A DNA stretch of 64,000 nt from Shewanella subflava (GCF_025971955.1 NZ_JAPDMX010000012.1:62001-126000); one strand, 5' to 3'; positions 36,826-45,517 are shown, counted from the first letter of the stretch. Notes: generated from the letters alone by a model not told the origin. Translations and numbers: made by a program.

Positions 36826-38130
36826 TTAAAACGAATAACTCACTTGCGCCACAATCGCTTTTACCTCAGGAAATAGTTCAAATTGATTCAACTGTCCAAT
36901 TAACTCAGTGCCATTATTTTCAGGCGCCTGTTGGTAATACTCTAAACGGTAGCTAAGTTCATGTCCGCCAGACAAACGCTGACCAAACTTTAATCCCACC
37001 GTATATGCGCTCATATCGCCAATACGATAATCGGCACTGGCAAATTCAGGCAAAGGCTCATCAGCTAACAAAAAGGGCTGATAAAAATTGGCTGCCTGTT
37101 GTTGGTAGTAGCGCAGGTGTATTTGAGCATAAAACTGTGGGCTCAAATAATATCGATAATGGGTTTCCAACGTGTGGGATGAAATGTCCCAATCATCGGT
37201 ACTGTAACGATAAGAGAAATCAACCACACCTGAATCTAACGCGCCTTTAGCCATTAAAAACACACTGTGTTTTAAGCGGTCTTCGGGGCGATTTTCATAA
37301 CGGTAAGCCTGAGCTGTACCACTACTATCAACCTGAGATAACACCTTATATGGATCGGTCATGTAGCCCGACACATTAGACAGCCCGTAGTTAGCTTGCA
37401 TTAACCAATAACGATTAATGTTTTGGGTAACCCCAAGCATAAGATCAAACGTTTGCTTATCATCGGTACCGGATTGACGGGTGTCATCAAATGCAGCTTG
37501 AAACGCCGCCTCGGTATCATATTTAGCTCTAAGTGCCATTTCAGATAACGCCACAGGCCTGCCACCTACGGCATCAATGGTATCTTGGGTAAACGCCCCT
37601 GATAACGCCACAATTGTGTTGTTTTTATTAAAGCTGCGCTCAATACCTGCATTTAAACCTAACGATAAATAATCAAATTCAGTTGAGCCATTTAACCCCA
37701 CATTTACGGTCCAATCTGGGTTAAGTACTTCCATCCAATTCGCGCTTAACTGTACACGGGTATCGTGAAAAGTATCATCAAGCGGAGTTTCACCCGCATT
37801 AACGGTATACTCACCATTACCTGAAGGCCGCGTAAAGGTTTGACTACTGTCCTGCGCCACCGCGCCTGATGCCGACGCCCCCGTTAAACTGTCTACCACC
37901 AGCTTCATGTCTAATAGCGAGTTATCACCAAAGGATTTCTGCACATTACCAATGACTTCAGCGGCTTGCACCCTATCCTGCTCGCCGTAATACATAATGG
38001 CGGCGTCCACTTTCCAATCATCCGATTTTACAATTTCGTTCAGATCTGTCGCTTGGGCATTAGGGTTGATTAAACTGCAACTCGCCATGGCTAAGGCGCC
38101 TGCAATATTGCGTTTTTGAGTTAATTGCAT
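36826..38130 (-). CDS. DUF3570-type outer-membrane beta-barrel protein
   Basis: Exported protein of 434 residues. The signal region ends near NPNAQA/TDL. The mature protein is a series of amphipathic beta strands (DTRVQLSANWMEVLN, WTVNVGLNGSTEF, YYLSPQFYAQIHLRYYQQQ, HELSYRLEYYQQA) ending VAQVSYSF with the terminal Phe of outer-membrane barrels. It fits the DUF3570 family, which has no known function and typically occurs with DUF4266 and ApbE-like genes. ATG 38130 is chosen because GGAGG lies 6 nt upstream; a TTG two codons earlier overlaps this spacer. It overlaps the DUF4266 gene by 10 bp, so translation is coupled. Confidence 0.8.
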   Translation of the reverse strand: MQLTQKRNIAGALAMASCSLINPNAQATDLNEIVKSDDWKVDAAIMYYGEQDRVQAAEVIGNVQKSFGDNSLLDMKLVVDSLTGASASGAVAQDSSQTFTRPSGNGEYTVNAGETPLDDTFHDTRVQLSANWMEVLNPDWTVNVGLNGSTEFDYLSLGLNAGIERSFNKNNTIVALSGAFTQDTIDAVGGRPVALSEMALRAKYDTEAAFQAAFDDTRQSGTDDKQTFDLMLGVTQNINRYWLMQANYGLSNVSGYMTDPYKVLSQVDSSGTAQAYRYENRPEDRLKHSVFLMAKGALDSGVVDFSYRYSTDDWDISSHTLETHYRYYLSPQFYAQIHLRYYQQQAANFYQPFLLADEPLPEFASADYRIGDMSAYTVGLKFGQRLSGGHELSYRLEYYQQAPENNGTELIGQLNQFELFPEVKAIVAQVSYSF

Positions 38131-38360
38131 CCGCAACCTCCCCCCGCTAATGAGCGGCCACCACTGGTACCTTCTTTACTAAAATAAATATGGTCGTCTA
38201 AAGCCATATCCAGCTTTTCACTGTCTAGAGCCATATCAGCTCTAGCGAGTTGATCTTTTTCCCACGGCTCAACCCCCAAGGTTGAGCAAGCCGATAAACC
38301 AGTTAGCATAACAATAGCGAGTCCAGCTTTGACATTGAATCGAATCAAATGGTTTTTCAT
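38121..38360 (-). CDS. DUF4266 small lipoprotein with Gly/Cys tail
   Basis: A 79-residue predicted lipoprotein. The lipobox LTGLSAC places the lipid Cys near residue 25, and the following residues (STLGVEPWEKDQLARADMAL) fit an outer-membrane-sorted lipoprotein. The mature 55 residues are acidic and end in SKEGTSGGRSLAGGGCGCN: an E-G-T-S-G-G stretch similar to the ApbE acceptor motif D-x-x-S/T-G-A-T, then a Gly-rich tail with two Cys. It starts 3 bp after the thioredoxin-like gene, with GGAG 6 nt before its ATG, and overlaps the DUF3570 gene. The tail could carry a cofactor or be a thiol substrate of the thioredoxin-like protein; both ideas are inference. Confidence 0.8.
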   Translation of the reverse strand: MKNHLIRFNVKAGLAIVMLTGLSACSTLGVEPWEKDQLARADMALDSEKLDMALDDHIYFSKEGTSGGRSLAGGGCGCN

Positions 38361-38363
38361 AAA

Positions 38364-38894
38364 CTACTCCACTAACAACTGTTGAATTTCTTGCTCGTAC
38401 AAGGCTTTTTTATCATCATAAAAACCCACATGCTTTTGCACTAGCTCGCCTTGGCGATTAAACAAAAAGCTACTGGGCATGCCTTGTAGCTCAAATGATT
38501 TAGCCACATCGCCTTCGGGGTTATAACGCACAGGGAAATTCGCGGGTAACTTTGTTAAAAACTGTGCTGCAAGCTCAGGTTCAACATCCAAATTAATCGC
38601 CACCACGGCTAATCCTTTGGCGGCATATTTAGCATGCATGTCATTCATCCAAGGGAATGATTTACGACATGGCCCGCACCAAGATGACCAAAAGTCGACA
38701 TAAACCACTTTGCCAGCAAACTCTGACAGGTTAACGGTTTCACCTTGGGCATTTTGCACTGCATAATTTAACCCCGGTGCTGCAGTGCTTGAGTGGGAAA
38801 ACGTGATAAACCACAACGCGCTGAAGCATAAAGACAGTGCATGGACGGCTTTTTGAAACGACAGTGACGAAACTTGATAATGAATGGCTGGCAT
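38364..38894 (-). CDS. TlpA/ResA-like thiol-disulfide protein
   Basis: Periplasmic or membrane-anchored thioredoxin-fold protein of 176 residues. The N-terminal hydrophobic stretch (ALSLCFSALWFITFS) is followed by STAA/PG, and then the TlpA-like domain with YVDFWSSWCGPCRKSFPWM (CGPC active site), the insert VVAINLDVEPELAAQFLTKLP and the cis-Pro loop GMPSSFLFN. It resembles reductants that deliver electrons to Cys pairs in cytochrome or metalloprotein maturation. The ATG at 38894 is chosen because AGGA lies 6 nt upstream. It is the first gene of the six-gene operon and a CTTAAG-N5-CTTAAG box lies 45-61 bp before it. The neighbouring DUF4266 Cys tail is an obvious candidate partner. Confidence 0.85.
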   Translation of the reverse strand: MPAIHYQVSSLSFQKAVHALSLCFSALWFITFSHSSTAAPGLNYAVQNAQGETVNLSEFAGKVVYVDFWSSWCGPCRKSFPWMNDMHAKYAAKGLAVVAINLDVEPELAAQFLTKLPANFPVRYNPEGDVAKSFELQGMPSSFLFNRQGELVQKHVGFYDDKKALYEQEIQQLLVE

Positions 38895-38938
38895 GATCAA
38901 TCCTGATAAACCCTTTACTAGCAATCTATCGAGCCAAT

Positions 38939-38955
38939 CTTAAGGTTTTCTTAAG
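38939..38955 (-). promoter_or_regulatory. PmrA/QseB box upstream of the six-gene operon
   Basis: CTTAAG (38939-38944), 5 nt (GTTTT), CTTAAG (38950-38955). The near edge lies 45 nt from the TlpA-like start, exactly the spacing seen at eptA. On the minus strand a TAGTAA -10 candidate follows 18 nt after the box. The operon encodes a QseB/PmrA-type regulator, so autoregulation is likely. Confidence 0.75.
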
Positions 38956-39135
38956 GAAAAATGATAAGTGTTTATTTTGTAAAATCAGTCATTAGCACCA
39001 CTAAGCCCGCTATCATGATTATTGCGCATTCGGTTATCTTTATCCGATAAATCCCATGCAACTTGTAAGGTTAGCAACAGGCATAAGCAATGATATAATG
39101 CCGTCATCAGCGATATTTTATATAAGGTTTACATC

Positions 39136-39414
39136 ATGGCACGCACCGCTAGCGCATTACACATTTTGGTCAAACACAAAGAGTTGGCCGATGACATTAT
39201 GGCTAAGCTAAAAAAAGGCGCTAAATTTGATGTGCTTGCAAAACAGCATTCGACTTGCCCATCAGGCAAAAAAGGCGGCAGCTTAGGTGAGTTTAAACAA
39301 GGCCAAATGGTACCTCCCTTTGATAAAGTGTGCTTTAGTGGCGAGCTTATCACCCCGCATTTGGTTAAAACAAAATTTGGCTGGCATGTGGTAAAAGTGT
39401 TGTACAGAACATAA
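39136..39414 (+). CDS. ppiC: parvulin-type peptidyl-prolyl isomerase PpiC
   Basis: Small cytoplasmic cis-trans prolyl isomerase of 92 residues, the stand-alone parvulin domain length. It has the family features [54 protein letters not shown] and the terminal [10 protein letters not shown] with the substrate-pocket His. It has no signal peptide. It is monocistronic, with its start about 240 bp from the divergent six-gene operon start. Confidence 0.93.
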   Translation: MARTASALHILVKHKELADDIMAKLKKGAKFDVLAKQHSTCPSGKKGGSLGEFKQGQMVPPFDKVCFSGELITPHLVKTKFGWHVVKVLYRT

Positions 39415-39795
39415 ATTAGCCTGCCAAATAACAAGCCAAAATGATGTTAAAAAGTGTGTTTCCTGCCCGGCAGTGGAGGTAAGCATCAAAGCCTGAAGCT
39501 GCATGCCCCAATTAATATGATCATGATTCCGCTATTGATATCCGATTATTTGTTATAGTTATATTCGCTACAGTAGGCAGTGAATAGTGATTTGCCTATT
39601 TTAACTTTTTCCTTGCATGCGTTAATCCCGCTAAACTATAAGTAACGCGAGTAAAAACTTAAATTGTGGTGCATATTTTTCAACGGATGCGCATTGCATC
39701 GCTCACAATGAGCAGAGAAATTCATCCGCAAGGCAAATCAACTTTTTTCCCTCAATCAGCAGACACCCAAACACCACAGATCAAAAGGTTGCCAA
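39415..39795. other. intergenic stretch without a recognised gene
   Basis: About 380 bp between ppiC and the isomerase gene. It must hold the isomerase promoter. I see no plausible coding frame, no strong terminator and only short chance inverted repeats. Confidence 0.5.
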
Positions 39796-42189
39796 TTGAC
39801 TATGTATAAACATTTTTTTAAGTACTACGGACGCTCAGCGGTCATCTTTATTGCAGTCCTCTTGACTGGATGTGCAGTGTTTGCAGGCTTAAATTTCGAT
39901 AGTTTATACGGTGAAGCCCAGCCACAGCAGCGCATGGTTGCCACAACCTCACCTCAAGCTCAGCACTACATTAATGATGTTAAACCCATAATAGATAACC
40001 GTTGTGTGGTCTGCCATGCCTGCTACGATGCACCATGTCAGCTAAAAATGTCCTCCGCTGAAGGGATAGACCGTGGCGCGAATAAAGACAAAGTGTACCA
40101 AGGCACCCGCTTACTTGCCGTTGATACCACTCGTATGTTTGTCGATGCCAAATCAACGGCAGAATGGCGCGATAAAGGTTTCTTCCCCGTACTGAATGAG
40201 CGCACACAATCAGCAGAGGCCAACACGCAAGCAGGTGTGCTTGCCCGAATGCTGCAGTTAAAACAACAGCACCCTCTGCCTACTGAAGACATTCTTGATG
40301 ACTCGTGGGACTTTTCTTTAGATCGTAATCAACAATGTCCATCCGTTGAAGAAATGAGCCGCTATGAAGCGCAATTTCCTCAATGGGGAATGCCTTATGG
40401 TTTACCGCAAATATCCAACCATGAAAATACGATTTTGATGCAGTGGCTTGCCAATGGAGCCCCGATGGCAGCTATTCCCGCCCCTTCTATTGCGGAACTG
40501 AACGCGATAGAAAAATGGGAAACCTTCCTCAATATCACCTCATTAAAACAACGACTAACGAGTCGCTATATTTTCGAACATTTGTTTGTTTCTCATTTAT
40601 ATTTTGATGACATAGCAAGCGGCCAGCCGACCTTTTTTAAATTGGTAAGATCGACAACCGCACCAGGTAAACCCATAGATATTATTGCCACACGTCGACC
40701 TTACGATGATCCTCAAACCGAGGTGTTTTATTACCGTTTAGAACAAGTGCGCGAAACCATCGTAGATAAAACACACATGCCATATGCACTCAATGATGCC
40801 AAGCTTGAACGTATCAAGTCATTATTTATTGAGCCTAATTATAGCGTTACAGTTTTACCAAGCTATGAAGCAAGCGTGGCTGCTAATCCGCTTATTGCCT
40901 TCACCGACTTACCCGTCGAGGCGCGATATAAGTTTATGCTTGATAATGCGCAAAACACGATTATGGCTTACATAAAGGGCCCAGTATGCAGAGGACAGCT
41001 AGCACTCGATGTCATTAATGATAGGTTTTGGGTGTTTTTTGTCGATCCTGACTTACCAGAACTTGCACAACAAAATGATTTTTATCGCTCACAGGACGAT
41101 AACCTGACTCTTCCAGCAGAAAAAGAAAGCAACACATTACGGCCTATTGCAAATTGGATTAAATATGCCGGCCAACAAGGTGACTTCCTTAGAGCTAAAA
41201 ACGCATTTTTAGATAAACAATTTAAACATAATGAGCATTTAACTACTCAACTGATTTGGGACGGTAATGGCATTAATTCGAATGCAAGTTTAACGGTTTT
41301 TCGTCATTTCGATAATGCTTCTGTCGTACAAGGATTAGTGGGCGAGCAGCCTAAAACAGCTTGGGTGATTGGTTATTCGCTATTAGAGCGGATTCATTAT
41401 CTACTTGTTGCTGGCTATGATGTTTATGGTAATTTTGGCCATCAATTGATTACACGCATGTATATGGATCTTCTTCGCATGGAAGGTGAGTCAAATTTCT
41501 TAACATTTTTACCTGCCAAAAACCGTCATCAAGAACTGGCGGATTGGTATCAAGATGCAAATTTGTATTTAACCAAACATCTTGCGGGTGATATTAATGA
41601 AGTCAGTACTCCCCCCGCAATTACTTACACCACAGATAACCCAAAACATGAACTATTACACATGCTCAAAACACGGCTAGAAAAGGTGTTACCCACACGT
41701 TACGCACTTGAGTCGACAAAGCTTTCAAATGAAAGTAAGGATTATCTGCAAAAGATTAATCAGCTCAAAGGTGAAAGCGCGTCTATTTTTCCCGAGCTGA
41801 CGTTTATTATGATTGAGCCTGAAGATAGCGCACTTGATCCGCAACTGTTTACCCTAATAAGAAACAGTGCCCATAAGAATATCTCTAGCTTATTTGATGA
41901 AGAATCAAATCGGCAATATCAACGCGATGATGTCACGCTTGTTAACGGTTTACTGGGGAGTTACCCGAATGCTTTTTGGCGAGTGAAAGAAACGGAGTTA
42001 CCCGCATTAGTTACTCAAGTATTACAGGTCAAAACGGCGGGTGATTACACAAAGTTATTAGATAATTTTGGTGTCCGAAGAACAGACCCGTCTTTTTGGT
42101 ATTTTAGTGATGTATTAATGACACAATATAAAAAGAATCACCCAATAGATGCAGGGATACTTGATTACAATCGACTTGAAAATCGATAA
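39796..42189 (+). CDS. cti: fatty acid cis/trans isomerase
   Basis: Periplasmic haem enzyme of 797 residues that turns cis-unsaturated membrane fatty acids to trans in place, stiffening the membrane under solvent or heat stress. The N-terminal hydrophobic segment (YGRSAVIFIAVLLTGCAVFAGL) serves as export signal, and a c-type haem site CVVCH lies near residue 72 (IIDNRCVVCHACYDAPCQLK), as in Pseudomonas Cti. Conserved-looking stretches include GIDRGANKDKVYQGTRL, EEMSRYEAQFPQWGMPYGLP and GNFGHQLITRMYMDLLRMEGE. The TTG at 39796 has AGG 7 nt upstream; an in-frame ATG at 39802 is farther from it. It is probably monocistronic. Confidence 0.92.
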   Translation: MTMYKHFFKYYGRSAVIFIAVLLTGCAVFAGLNFDSLYGEAQPQQRMVATTSPQAQHYINDVKPIIDNRCVVCHACYDAPCQLKMSSAEGIDRGANKDKVYQGTRLLAVDTTRMFVDAKSTAEWRDKGFFPVLNERTQSAEANTQAGVLARMLQLKQQHPLPTEDILDDSWDFSLDRNQQCPSVEEMSRYEAQFPQWGMPYGLPQISNHENTILMQWLANGAPMAAIPAPSIAELNAIEKWETFLNITSLKQRLTSRYIFEHLFVSHLYFDDIASGQPTFFKLVRSTTAPGKPIDIIATRRPYDDPQTEVFYYRLEQVRETIVDKTHMPYALNDAKLERIKSLFIEPNYSVTVLPSYEASVAANPLIAFTDLPVEARYKFMLDNAQNTIMAYIKGPVCRGQLALDVINDRFWVFFVDPDLPELAQQNDFYRSQDDNLTLPAEKESNTLRPIANWIKYAGQQGDFLRAKNAFLDKQFKHNEHLTTQLIWDGNGINSNASLTVFRHFDNASVVQGLVGEQPKTAWVIGYSLLERIHYLLVAGYDVYGNFGHQLITRMYMDLLRMEGESNFLTFLPAKNRHQELADWYQDANLYLTKHLAGDINEVSTPPAITYTTDNPKHELLHMLKTRLEKVLPTRYALESTKLSNESKDYLQKINQLKGESASIFPELTFIMIEPEDSALDPQLFTLIRNSAHKNISSLFDEESNRQYQRDDVTLVNGLLGSYPNAFWRVKETELPALVTQVLQVKTAGDYTKLLDNFGVRRTDPSFWYFSDVLMTQYKKNHPIDAGILDYNRLENR

Positions 42190-42312
42190 CCACATTTATT
42201 ATTCATTATGATGAGTTGGGGTTTAGTTTATTTACAAGCAAATAACAGGCAACCAGTGCGCAACAATTAACCACCAAATTTAACATTTAGGTTAAAAAAT
42301 CCGTATGTGTTA

Positions 42313-42355
42313 GGCTCTTTTGATAATGAAAAAATTATTTTTCATTAAAAGAGCC
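42313..42355 (+). promoter_or_regulatory. long stem-loop in the leader of the glycine-zipper lipoprotein gene
   Basis: GGCTCTTTT (42313-42321) pairs with AAAAGAGCC (42347-42355), and inside it AATGAAAAA (42325-42333) pairs with TTTTTCATT (42338-42346), with a 3-nt bulge (GAT) and a 4-nt loop. The stem ends 9 nt before the chosen ATG at 42365 and would bury an upstream in-frame ATG at 42326. It may be an attenuator, RNA stabiliser or upstream terminator. Confidence 0.55.
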
Positions 42356-42364
42356 CATCTAAAT

Positions 42365-43093
42365 ATGACCAAATCAAATTCACTGTTTTTAATTTCATTC
42401 ACTTATATCTGCGTAATTACAATGAGTGCCTGTAGCAGCACGTCAAAACTTGACGTAATCAAATCAGGAGACTCTGTTGCGTTTGTAACAACATCAGATA
42501 CCGACAAAAACTTACCCCTTAATATTTCAAATAAAGGTATTACAGAAGATGCTACAACAGGAGGACTAGCAGGTGCAGGCGTAGGTGCAGCAACAGGATT
42601 ACTGTGTGGACCTTTATTTTTTATGTGTTCTCCTTTTCTTGCTTTAACAGGGGCTGTTGGTGGAGGCGGTTTAGGTGCCGTAGTTGGAGGCGTAACAGGA
42701 CTTTCAACAGAAGATGAAGCTAATTTAACAAGTAAAACCACCATTTTTATTAATCATAACGAACCACAAAAAACACTATTAAATGAAGTAAAAAAACAAG
42801 CTAGTAAAAGCTTTACTGTTGTTGATGCTCCTAATAATAATCAAGTCTCTATACAAATTCAGACGCTAGAATTTCATTCATTCAGCGATGGTAGAATTGC
42901 GCTTTATGTAGAAGTAGGGGTTATTGTTAATTACCTTGAAAAAGATCGACAGCAAAATAAAACAAAAACTTACCAATATCAGGGGCCACCTGAATTTGTT
43001 GATACTTGGTTAGAACAAGATGATATCTTTTATCAGCAACGATTCAATGATGCTTATCGCACGATCACTGATCAAATAATTAGAACACTATAA
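42365..43093 (+). CDS. glycine-zipper lipoprotein, hypothetical
   Basis: Predicted lipoprotein of 242 residues. The signal LFLISFTYICVITMSAC/SSTS has a good lipobox. Residues about 60-115 form a glycine zipper (GGLAGAGVGAATGLLCGPL ... GAVGGGGLGAVVGGVTG), often seen in small envelope proteins that insert in or span membranes. The remaining 125 residues are a mixed alpha/beta domain (VSIQIQTLEFHSFSDGRIALYVEVGVIVNYLEK) with no motif I know. The chosen ATG lies 9 nt after a long stem-loop, and an upstream in-frame ATG within the stem is disfavoured. Ribosome site is weak for all starts. Function unknown. Confidence 0.65.
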   Translation: MTKSNSLFLISFTYICVITMSACSSTSKLDVIKSGDSVAFVTTSDTDKNLPLNISNKGITEDATTGGLAGAGVGAATGLLCGPLFFMCSPFLALTGAVGGGGLGAVVGGVTGLSTEDEANLTSKTTIFINHNEPQKTLLNEVKKQASKSFTVVDAPNNNQVSIQIQTLEFHSFSDGRIALYVEVGVIVNYLEKDRQQNKTKTYQYQGPPEFVDTWLEQDDIFYQQRFNDAYRTITDQIIRTL

Positions 43094-43432
43094 ATTTGTC
43101 ATGCAAAATCAAACTTACCGAATAGACCTTTTTAAAATTTTTTGGTGATTTGAATTAATGCATAACCAATCCTGACTATAGCGTTATGGGTGTGAATAGG
43201 TTTCAGAGTCATTCAACTTTATTCACACCCATTATTAATCACAATGCGTCATAAAATGTGAGGTATCGAGGTGAATGTTGAAATGTTTTTAGCTATGTGC
43301 AAAAACAAAATTTATCATTCAAAACGCCCTCAAATTAGCCTCAAATTAGAGGGTGTTTACACCTTTGGTTAAGGCACTTTTGTCTAAAAATGTTTGCCGT
43401 CCAATAACGCCTCGACAATCTAAGCCCCCTGA
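43094..43432. other. convergent intergenic region with two hairpins
   Basis: No gene. ATGGGTGTGAATA (43186-43198) pairs perfectly with 43220-43232 around a 21-nt loop. ACGCCCTC (43324-43331) pairs with 43349-43356 and on the minus strand is followed by TTTT, a likely terminator for the transporter gene. The lipoprotein and transporter genes converge here. Confidence 0.55.
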
Positions 43433-44401
43433 TTAACCAACCATAGATTTAACTCTAAATGGCTGATAAAAATACAGATATCGTATTGCTACGTAGACAA
43501 CAACCCCTGTCGCGATAACCAGCTCTAACTGTGCTAATCGGCGTACCTGCTCAATATAATGCACTGCAATATTGGTTGTTTCCATCCAACTGACCATTTT
43601 GAACAACGCTGTTGAGCCTATCACCATCGGGAAAGTAAACGCTGCGTAGCCAGGGCTAAAAGGCAGAGTCAGCAACTTAATAAATGCTAGGTAGATAACA
43701 CTGGTCATCAACACTGCAATGCCAAATAGTAACGCGATAATGATGGGTGATGGCGTAGTCGATACGGTTAAATACCCTGCCAATGACAAACTCGCTGGGG
43801 CTGCTAACACTGCCAAAGTGGGCTTGGCTGCATCGGGTACTTCTTGGCTAAACATCAAACGATAGATCATCAGCGGTAACATCACAGCATACGTTGCCAT
43901 GCCGAAGACTAAGGCGATATGAGCAATTAAAGCTAATTGTGGGGTGCCCGAAAATGACACATCCGCAACGATGATCCCGACCGGCGGTATAAACCAGCTA
44001 GGTACCATGTGGTGTAATTCAAATGCTTTTGCACGATGGTATAAAAAGCTCATTAAAAATACGATATGTAAGCCTACGGCAAATAACCATAATGCATCGC
44101 CTGCCAATAAATAAAACTGCCCTAGCGCGTTTGACACGACCATCGTTGCCATGGCAAATGTGGGGAGCACACTTCCAATCACAGGGTGGGCTAAATCCTC
44201 TTTTAAAGTATCAGATAAGACTAAAAACTTCACAGCTAATACCATGAGTAACACACTGGCAATGGCCGCGCCTATCAGTTGACCGTAGCCATTTAAATTG
44301 GCGATGTTTTCCCAACACCAACCTAAACTGGCAATCCCTAAAGCCAAGCCGGCCATTGGTGTAGGCGCTGTAATTAATTTACCTTTAGCCATATTTATCA
44401 T
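43433..44401 (-). CDS. TDT-family (TehA-like) membrane transporter
   Basis: Inner-membrane protein of 322 residues with about ten helices throughout. It fits the tellurite-resistance/dicarboxylate transporter (TehA/SLAC1-like) family: PTPMAGLALGIASLGWCWEN at the start, HPVIGSVLPTFAMATMVVS, MVPSWFIPPVGIIVA and GYAAFTFPMVIGSTA are the family landmarks. The ATG at 44401 has GAGG 5 nt upstream. A LysR-type regulator is divergent, so that regulator probably controls it. Substrate (an anion such as dicarboxylate, sulfite or nitrate) cannot be told from sequence. Confidence 0.85.
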   Translation of the reverse strand: MINMAKGKLITAPTPMAGLALGIASLGWCWENIANLNGYGQLIGAAIASVLLMVLAVKFLVLSDTLKEDLAHPVIGSVLPTFAMATMVVSNALGQFYLLAGDALWLFAVGLHIVFLMSFLYHRAKAFELHHMVPSWFIPPVGIIVADVSFSGTPQLALIAHIALVFGMATYAVMLPLMIYRLMFSQEVPDAAKPTLAVLAAPASLSLAGYLTVSTTPSPIIIALLFGIAVLMTSVIYLAFIKLLTLPFSPGYAAFTFPMVIGSTALFKMVSWMETTNIAVHYIEQVRRLAQLELVIATGVVVYVAIRYLYFYQPFRVKSMVG

Positions 44402-44602
44402 GCTGACCTCTAACCTTTTCAATTAACTCGCGGATGAGTTTCTTAATGCGATGTTACCCTCGCCAACTGTTTAGATATATCCAATTATTAAGAACGTGAG
44501 TTAAGTAATATTGAACGCTATACTTGGCAATAACAAACCGCCAAACGCTAGGGTCGTCAATGGCGGTATTGATAACAATCATAAGCGGGGGATGATGTCA
44601 CT

Positions 44603-45505
44603 ATGGTCATGCACATATCTTTGAAGCAGCTCAATGTATTTCATGCGATTACACAATACAAAACCTTAACGGCTGCGGCAGAGCAGCTTTGCTTATCAAA
44701 AGCCGCCATCAGCATGGCGTTGGCCGAACTTGAAAAACAACTGTCCCATCCATTGTTTGATCGGGTAAACAATCGCCTTATTCTGAATCAAGAAGGGCGA
44801 CAGCTGTTACCCCTAGCGGATGAACTCCTAAATCGTGCCCAGCAGATCAACCATCTTTTTGGGGAAAATCCAGCCCTGTATGGCAAACTGAGGGTGGGCA
44901 GTAGCGATACCATTGGCAATCATATTAGCCCGTATTTACTCAGCCAATTTCGACAGCAACATCAGCATTTATCGCAAAGTTTATTTATTTCAAACTCGGC
45001 CTCCATTTGCCAAAAGTTAGTCGATTTTGAGCTAGACATTGCCCTTATCGAAAGCCAAACCCATCATCCAGATTTGATTTCAATTCCTTTTAGTCATGAT
45101 GAAATGTGCATAATTAGCGCCAAAGATCACCCTCTCGCCAAGCACAAAAAGCTGACGATAACCGACTTAGAACATAGCGACTGGGTGTTAAGAGAACCTG
45201 GTTCTGGCTCACGTGAAGCTTTTATAAATACTCTGGCACCTAAACTGAATCATTGGCAACTTGCCTTTGAGATCAACACCACTGAGGCATTAATTAGTAG
45301 TGTTTCAGCAGGACTGGGATTAGGCTGCTTATCGACCTTGGCGGCACAATATGCCATTAAAAGTGGTCGAGTAAGCCAGTTAACGCCGCCCATTAACATG
45401 CCTCGACGCTTTTGCTTTTTAATCCATAAAGACAAATATCAAAATCCATTGCTTAAAAGCTTTATGGCTTTTTGTCAGCAATGGCAAGCTACAGGAGCAA
45501 ACTAA
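44603..45505 (+). CDS. LysR-family regulator beside the TDT transporter
   Basis: Transcriptional regulator of 300 residues. The N-terminal winged helix (ISLKQLNVFHAITQYKTLTAAAEQLCLSKAAISMALAELEKQL) is followed by a periplasmic-binding-like effector domain with LREPGSGSREAF, which resembles the LysR group that includes CysB-like and YeiE-like members. ATG 44603 has a GGGG-rich stretch upstream but at longer than ideal distance; ATG 44609 is an alternative. It is divergent from the transporter across 200 bp that includes ACCGCCA/TGGCGGT arms (44537-44543, 44561-44567). It probably senses the transported anion. Confidence 0.88.
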   Translation: MVMHISLKQLNVFHAITQYKTLTAAAEQLCLSKAAISMALAELEKQLSHPLFDRVNNRLILNQEGRQLLPLADELLNRAQQINHLFGENPALYGKLRVGSSDTIGNHISPYLLSQFRQQHQHLSQSLFISNSASICQKLVDFELDIALIESQTHHPDLISIPFSHDEMCIISAKDHPLAKHKKLTITDLEHSDWVLREPGSGSREAFINTLAPKLNHWQLAFEINTTEALISSVSAGLGLGCLSTLAAQYAIKSGRVSQLTPPINMPRRFCFLIHKDKYQNPLLKSFMAFCQQWQATGAN

Positions 45506-45517
45506 ACCCCATCAAAA

